Shown: piece by piece, positions 6,105 through 9,336 of the stretch
Numbering within the stretch: position 1 is the first letter of the stretch
Layout of the letters: each line of letters opens with the position of its first letter
Assembly: GCA_027067895.1 (NCBI GenBank)
Contig: JAMOUY010000175.1
Location: 1-9,336 of the forward strand
From: Acidobacteriota bacterium
Lineage (GTDB): Bacteria > Acidobacteriota > Holophagae > Thermotomaculales > Thermotomaculaceae
Direction: 5' to 3'
Length of the DNA stretch: 9,336 nucleotides
Notes under the pieces: model-generated
Told to the model about the DNA's origin: nothing
The model's input: only the letters and a program-made list of their open reading frames with translations
Databases searched by the model: none
Program-made: the position numbers and the translations under genes

Positions 6105-7496
6105 ATGAAGTATTTTAAATATTTTCTTGTTGTTTTAATAATTTTAATTCCCGTTGTTTTTGGCGGACTGTATATTACTCAAAAAAATAAGCAGAAAAAA
6201 GTCATAAAACACTTTTACCGCTCTTTAACTCTTATGCAAAAGGCTTATCCCTATATTTCATTCACGTCAAACAAAGATAAATTTTTTGAACTACTTGATA
6301 ATGCGGACGGTATTTATTCGGATATTCTTTTGTACAAACTTTCTAAGGCGGAAAGACAAATTACAAAAATGGAAAAATTTGCCAAAGAGATTGTGGAGAA
6401 GAGAAAAAGTTCCTATATTTCCAAAGCGCACATATCGGAGTTTATTGGAGATGTGCATATTTTAGGCGGGGGAAATAACCTTATTAAAGCCGAACTTGAT
6501 ACCAAGATAAGAAGCAAAGACGTGATAAAATGCGGACCTAAAAGTGCCTGCAAAATTGCGTTTATAGACGGCTCGATTTTTACAATTAGGCAAAACACAA
6601 CGGTTGTTTTTGACAGGGTTATGGAAGAAAAAGGTGCCAATATTCTTGAAATTAAAGTGAGATTGTTAAACGGGACTGTTTGTGTTGAAACATTGGGGCT
6701 TAATGATTTTACTCAGGATTTTTCCGTTAATGTAAAGGGAACGCTGATAAAATTCAAAGGAAGTACTTCGTCAGAAATTGAGACAAGAAACGGAGGGAAA
6801 AACCTTGCAGTTTTTTGTTATGACGGAAACGTACAGGTACTTGTAAAAGGCGGAATTAGTGTTTTTGACCTTCCCGCAAGGGTTATGTGCAGACTGAATC
6901 TTTTAACAGGTTCTTTTGCCAAGTTTAAAATTCCGCCAGCGCCGAGGGCGGAAGAACCTATAAATCTTTCAACGATAGACAGAAATTCAAGAAGCAACAT
7001 TGTATTTAAATGGACCCCTACCTTTAATGTTGTCGGTTATCTTTTTCAACTTTCAAAGGATGATATGTTTGCAAATGTTATTGTTGAAAGAAACGGGTAT
7101 AGCGGAACGACTTTAATTCTTCCCATGCTTGAAAGCGGGACTTATTTTTGGCGTGTTGCCGCCATAAACAATGTTAATGAGAGAGGGCAATTTTCGGATA
7201 AAATCAGATTTAGCGTGGTGTCAAAAAAGAACAATAATTTTATAGACAATACGCCGCCCGAGGTTAAAATAGAAAAAATAAACGTATTCGGGTCTGTCAT
7301 AATTCTGACTGGAAAAACCGAACCGGGAGTTACTCTTATAATTAACAATCATTTGGTGGAGGTTGATTCAAACGGAAAATTCTCTTATATTCAGAAAATG
7401 TACCAAAGAGGCAAAAACGCGATAAACATTATTGCAAGAGACGCGGCAGGCAATGAGACAAGAATTACCAAATATGCCGTGGTGACTGCCGACTAA
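6105..7496 (+). CDS. Membrane-anchored FecR-domain protein with FN3-like and Ig-like domains
   Basis: A 463-residue protein that I read as four parts. Residues 7-25 form a single hydrophobic segment (signal anchor; there is no lipobox cysteine and no clear cleavage site). Residues about 34-104 are charged and helical, possibly a coiled stalk. Residues about 113-250 match the FecR domain: FIGDVHILGG, then IRSKDVIKCGPKSACKIAFIDGSIFTIRQNTTVVF, a glycine-rich beta pattern, and NLAVFCYDGNVQVL. Residues about 284-372 look like a fibronectin-type-III or surface-protein beta domain (IVFKWTPTFNVVGYLFQLSKD, then SGTYFWRVAAINN). Residues about 383-461 resemble a bacterial Ig-like fold (NTPPEVKIEKI, then AINIIARDAAGNE). 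The protein should face the periplasm. It lacks the N-terminal cytosolic anti-sigma region of true FecR regulators and has no sigma-factor or TonB-receptor neighbour, so iron signalling is unlikely; a structural or peptidoglycan-associated envelope role is an inference. It lies between selB and mreB with its own promoter candidate. Confidence 0.8.
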   Translation: MKYFKYFLVVLIILIPVVFGGLYITQKNKQKKVIKHFYRSLTLMQKAYPYISFTSNKDKFFELLDNADGIYSDILLYKLSKAERQITKMEKFAKEIVEKRKSSYISKAHISEFIGDVHILGGGNNLIKAELDTKIRSKDVIKCGPKSACKIAFIDGSIFTIRQNTTVVFDRVMEEKGANILEIKVRLLNGTVCVETLGLNDFTQDFSVNVKGTLIKFKGSTSSEIETRNGGKNLAVFCYDGNVQVLVKGGISVFDLPARVMCRLNLLTGSFAKFKIPPAPRAEEPINLSTIDRNSRSNIVFKWTPTFNVVGYLFQLSKDDMFANVIVERNGYSGTTLILPMLESGTYFWRVAAINNVNERGQFSDKIRFSVVSKKNNNFIDNTPPEVKIEKINVFGSVIILTGKTEPGVTLIINNHLVEVDSNGKFSYIQKMYQRGKNAINIIARDAAGNETRITKYAVVTAD

Positions 7497-7515
7497 CTTT
7501 TGTTGATAAAAAAAT

Positions 7516-7546
7516 AGAATGTTTTTTATTTTTTAAACATTTTTTT
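7516..7546 (+). terminator. Weak Rho-independent terminator candidate after the FecR-domain gene
   Basis: The inverted repeat AATGTTT (7518-7524) and AAACATT (7535-7541) can extend by a G-U and an A-U pair to a nine-pair stem with a ten-nt T-rich loop, followed by further T (to 7546). It starts about 20 nt after the stop codon at 7496. The stem has only one G-C pair, so stability is poor. The position is right for ending the FecR-gene transcript before the mreB promoter, but inverted repeats arise easily in such AT-rich DNA. Confidence 0.35.
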
Positions 7547-7576
7547 GGTAAAAACGGAATATTTTAAAAAAAAACT

Positions 7577-7596
7577 CAATTAACTGTTGCAATTAA
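7577..7596 (+). repeat. Short direct repeat CAATTAA x2 in the mreB upstream region
   Basis: CAATTAA occurs at 7577-7583 and again at 7590-7596, 13 nt apart start to start. The second copy overlaps the candidate -35 box of mreB. It could be an operator for a regulator that binds on one face of the helix, but the spacing (about 1.2 helical turns) is not ideal and the AT-rich context makes chance plausible. Confidence 0.25.
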
Positions 7597-7616
7597 AGTG
7601 TGTTATACCTTATGAT
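7587..7616 (+). promoter_or_regulatory. Candidate sigma-70 type promoter of mreB
   Basis: TTGCAA (7587-7592, four of six to TTGACA) and TATGAT (7611-7616, five of six to TATAAT) are separated by 18 nt. A transcript would begin near 7623, giving a leader of about 26 nt that carries the mreB ribosome site. If so, the GTG at 7622, an alternative upstream start in frame with mreB, would lie at or before the transcript start, which favours the ATG at 7649. Confidence 0.5.
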
Positions 7617-7637
7617 AATAAGTGGAAACTAAAAATT

Positions 7638-7643
7638 CGGAGA
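7638..7643 (+). promoter_or_regulatory. Ribosome binding site of mreB
   Basis: CGGAGA (core GGAG 7639-7642) stands 5-6 nt before the ATG at 7649. This decides the start: the protein then begins [26 protein letters not shown], which has the length and N-terminal helix expected of MreB, whereas the GTG at 7622 would add nine residues and has no ribosome site. Confidence 0.7.
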
Positions 7644-7648
7644 TTAAT

Positions 7649-8686
7649 ATGAGTTTGTTTAATCCTTCCAGCTGGTTAACTCTATTTTCAAATGACTTAG
7701 CCATAGATTTGGGAACTGCCAATACCCTTGTATATGTTAAAAACAAGGGTATTGTTGTTAGAGAGCCGTCAATTGTGGCCATAAATAAAAGAAACAACAG
7801 GGTTGAAGCCGTGGGAAAAGACGCAAAGGAAATGTTGGGTAAAACGCCTGCAAACATAGTTGCCATAAGGCCTATGAAAGACGGTGTTATTGCCGACTTT
7901 GAAATTGCGGAAAGAATGCTTGATTACTTTATCAAAAAGGCTCATAACAGGAGTTTTTTCCTTCGTCCGAGAATAATTATCTCTGTTCCTTCCGAAATTA
8001 CTCAGGTTGAAAGAAAAGCGGTAAAGGAAAGTGCTTTAAAGGCGGGAGCTTCCGAGGTTTACCTTGTTGAGCAGGCAATGGTTGCGGCAATCGGCGCAGG
8101 GCTTCCAATTGTTGAGCCCGTGGGTAATATGATTGTTGATATTGGCGGTGGAACAACCGATGTTGCGGTAATTTCTCTTGCAGGTATAGTTTTCAGTAAG
8201 TCTTTAAGAGAAGCGGGCAACTCCATGGACGAGGCAATCGTTACCTATGTGAAGAAAAAATACAGACTTTTGCTGGGTGAAAGAACAGCGGAAGAGGTAA
8301 AAATAAAAATCGGCTCTGCCTATCCGCTTGACAAGCCTTTGGAAATGGAAGTTAAGGGAAGAGACCTTGATTCCGGTTTGCCTAAAAGTATTGTTTTAAC
8401 CGATAAAGAAGCGAGGGAAGCGTTAAAACCCGTTGTTGACAAAATTGTTGAAACAATAAAAATAACCCTTGAAAAAACACCGCCTGCACTTGCCGCCGAT
8501 ATTGTGGACAGGGGAATTGTTCTTGCCGGCGGAGGCTCGCTTTTGAAAAATCTTGACAAAAAGTTGAGAGAAGAAACAGGCTTGCCGGTATCGTTGGCGG
8601 AAGACCCGTTAACCTGCGTGGTTATGGGTACGGGAATGATGCTTACAAACATTGATTTGTTAAAAAGAATTTCTTTGGAAGAATAA
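7649..8686 (+). CDS. mreB: Rod-shape-determining protein MreB (bacterial actin)
   Basis: A 345-residue actin homologue, near the 347 of E. coli MreB. It polymerises on the inner face of the cytoplasmic membrane and directs lateral cell-wall synthesis with MreC, MreD, RodZ, RodA and PBP2. ATP-binding motifs are intact: phosphate-1 loop DLGTANT (residues 20-26), phosphate-2 loop DIGGGTTD (164-171), and the adenosine motif [10 protein letters not shown] (293-302). [13 protein letters not shown] (141-153) and the active-site region near Glu141 are conserved. The N-terminal residues [12 protein letters not shown] are hydrophobic and amphipathic, which fits the membrane-binding helix of Gram-negative MreB. 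The gene has its own promoter candidate. Unusually for mreB, no mreC or mreD follows: the next gene is on the opposite strand and its stop codon lies one base beyond the mreB stop. An MreB-like paralogue (for example Mbl) is possible in name, but the function class is certain. Confidence 0.97.
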   Translation: MSLFNPSSWLTLFSNDLAIDLGTANTLVYVKNKGIVVREPSIVAINKRNNRVEAVGKDAKEMLGKTPANIVAIRPMKDGVIADFEIAERMLDYFIKKAHNRSFFLRPRIIISVPSEITQVERKAVKESALKAGASEVYLVEQAMVAAIGAGLPIVEPVGNMIVDIGGGTTDVAVISLAGIVFSKSLREAGNSMDEAIVTYVKKKYRLLLGERTAEEVKIKIGSAYPLDKPLEMEVKGRDLDSGLPKSIVLTDKEAREALKPVVDKIVETIKITLEKTPPALAADIVDRGIVLAGGGSLLKNLDKKLREETGLPVSLAEDPLTCVVMGTGMMLTNIDLLKRISLEE

Positions 8687-8687
8687 C

Positions 8688-9336
8688 TTAAAGATTTTTT
8701 ATAATCTGCATTATATTTTCTCTTTCTTTCGGGGAAAACCGGAATTTAATTGTTTTATAGGCCGACCATTTTACTGCAAGAGGCGGGTTTTCAAGTTGGT
8801 TTTTGTTAACAATCAACTCTATTCCCTTGCTAAAAAAGTATTTTTTCTCTTTAAGCAATTCTTTTGCCTGTTCCTTGTCTAAAAATATAAGCCTTTTCTG
8901 TCTGTAAAAAATGTGCACCCCTTTTGCTTCAATAAGCATTGCCGTATAAATTCTCTGAATTTTTGTGCCTATTCCCATTGACGTGGATACATTTTCTTCC
9001 GCATAGATTGGAATAATTCCCTTTGATGTTAAATCCTCAGGCAAATTTCCCATTTTCCTTGTTGCCAGCAAAAAGATAAAAAGAATGGTTATTCCAATAA
9101 ATACCGATATGCCTAAAATAAGGTATTTTTCGGATTGGCAGAGTATAAAATAGGTTTTTGCGCACACTGTTTTCAATTCCCCTGCGGTCTTTTCCCCCAG
9201 AAGTTTTCTATTTGCGTCTTTTATTGAAAGAATAATTGCGTCAAAAATGTCTTTGTTTTTCTTCAAAGTTGACGGCACAAGCATATCAATAAAATAAATT
9301 TTTCCTTTGTTTTCCGTTAAAAGCACATAACGATTT
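8688..9336 (-). CDS. Single-pass membrane protein of unknown function, C-terminal part (5' end outside window)
   Basis: The frame stays open to the right edge: codons before the GTG at 9324-9326 read NRY with no stop, so that GTG (codon 1 in the numbering below) is probably internal and the real start lies beyond the window. The visible part has three sections. Before the membrane, about 65 residues include YFIDMLVPSTLKKNKDIFDAIILSIKD, reminiscent of the end of small PsbP/DUF1795-like secreted domains, although I cannot confirm this. A strongly hydrophobic segment follows (about residues 68-89, YLILGISVFIGITILFIFLLA), ended by RK, which suggests that the C-terminal part is cytosolic. The last 120 residues alternate strands and helices (QRIYTAMLIEAKGVHIFYRQKR, then IELIVNKN, then IKFRFSPKERENIMQIIKNL), and resemble a small PH-like beta domain with a final helix; this is only an impression. 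I do not recognise the family. Its transcript converges on mreB with one base between stops. Confidence 0.75.
   Translation of the reverse strand, partial: NRYVLLTENKGKIYFIDMLVPSTLKKNKDIFDAIILSIKDANRKLLGEKTAGELKTVCAKTYFILCQSEKYLILGISVFIGITILFIFLLATRKMGNLPEDLTSKGIIPIYAEENVSTSMGIGTKIQRIYTAMLIEAKGVHIFYRQKRLIFLDKEQAKELLKEKKYFFSKGIELIVNKNQLENPPLAVKWSAYKTIKFRFSPKERENIMQIIKNL

Noticed and set aside
8692..8714. Small inverted repeats (AGATT/AATCT and ATAAT/ATTAT) at the mreB convergent end as a bidirectional terminator
   Set aside because: Stems are about five A-T-rich pairs and lie within the minus-strand coding region; too weak to claim.
1..9336. CRISPR arrays, tRNA or rRNA genes, insertion sequences, phage or defence genes
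   Set aside because: No spaced direct repeats, cloverleaf-like sequences, transposase or nuclease motifs were seen; all gene-free gaps are shorter than 160 nt.

Overview
The window is AT-rich bacterial chromosome, densely coded, with seven complete genes, one probable complete cell-envelope gene and two genes cut by the window edges. The LptE-type lipoprotein points to a diderm (outer-membrane) cell. The complete MglB/MglA polarity pair, SelB, and a FecR/FN3-like/Ig-like envelope protein are a combination found in lineages such as Acidobacteriota, Myxococcota-like bacteria and several uncultured diderm phyla. I cannot assign a phylum from sequence alone. Nothing suggests a plasmid, phage or genomic island: there are no transposases, integrases, tRNA genes, CRISPR arrays or obvious shifts in composition.

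Layout: (1) 1-2405, a tightly packed plus-strand block: the 3' part of leuS, an lptE-like lipoprotein gene and holA. Start and stop codons overlap at both junctions, and the order matches the leuS-lptE-holA order of Escherichia coli. (2) 2406-2469, a short gap with a candidate promoter. (3) 2470-6032, a probable operon mglB-mglA-cysE-selB with only 1-2 bases between genes. (4) 6105-7496, a separately promoted membrane-anchored FecR-domain protein. (5) 7497-7648, the longest non-coding stretch (152 nt), very AT-rich, with a weak terminator-like hairpin, a short direct repeat and a good candidate promoter. (6) 7649-8686, mreB. (7) 8688-9336, a minus-strand single-pass membrane protein of unknown function, convergent with mreB (one base between stop codons) and running off the right edge.

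How the genes fit together: leuS (translation), lptE (LPS export) and holA (replication clamp loader) are housekeeping. MglA is a Ras-like GTPase that marks a cell pole and MglB is its co-regulator. MreB, which in Myxococcus is a reported MglA partner, lies about 4 kb downstream, so polarity and cell-shape genes are neighbours here. CysE (serine to O-acetylserine) and SelB (selenocysteine insertion) sit in the mgl operon and suggest that the organism makes selenoproteins. mreB is not followed by mreC or mreD.

I see no clearly new biological system. The best leads are the mglBA-cysE-selB operon with mreB nearby, the acidic C-terminal tail of MglB with its FliM-like motif, and the unrecognised convergent membrane protein.
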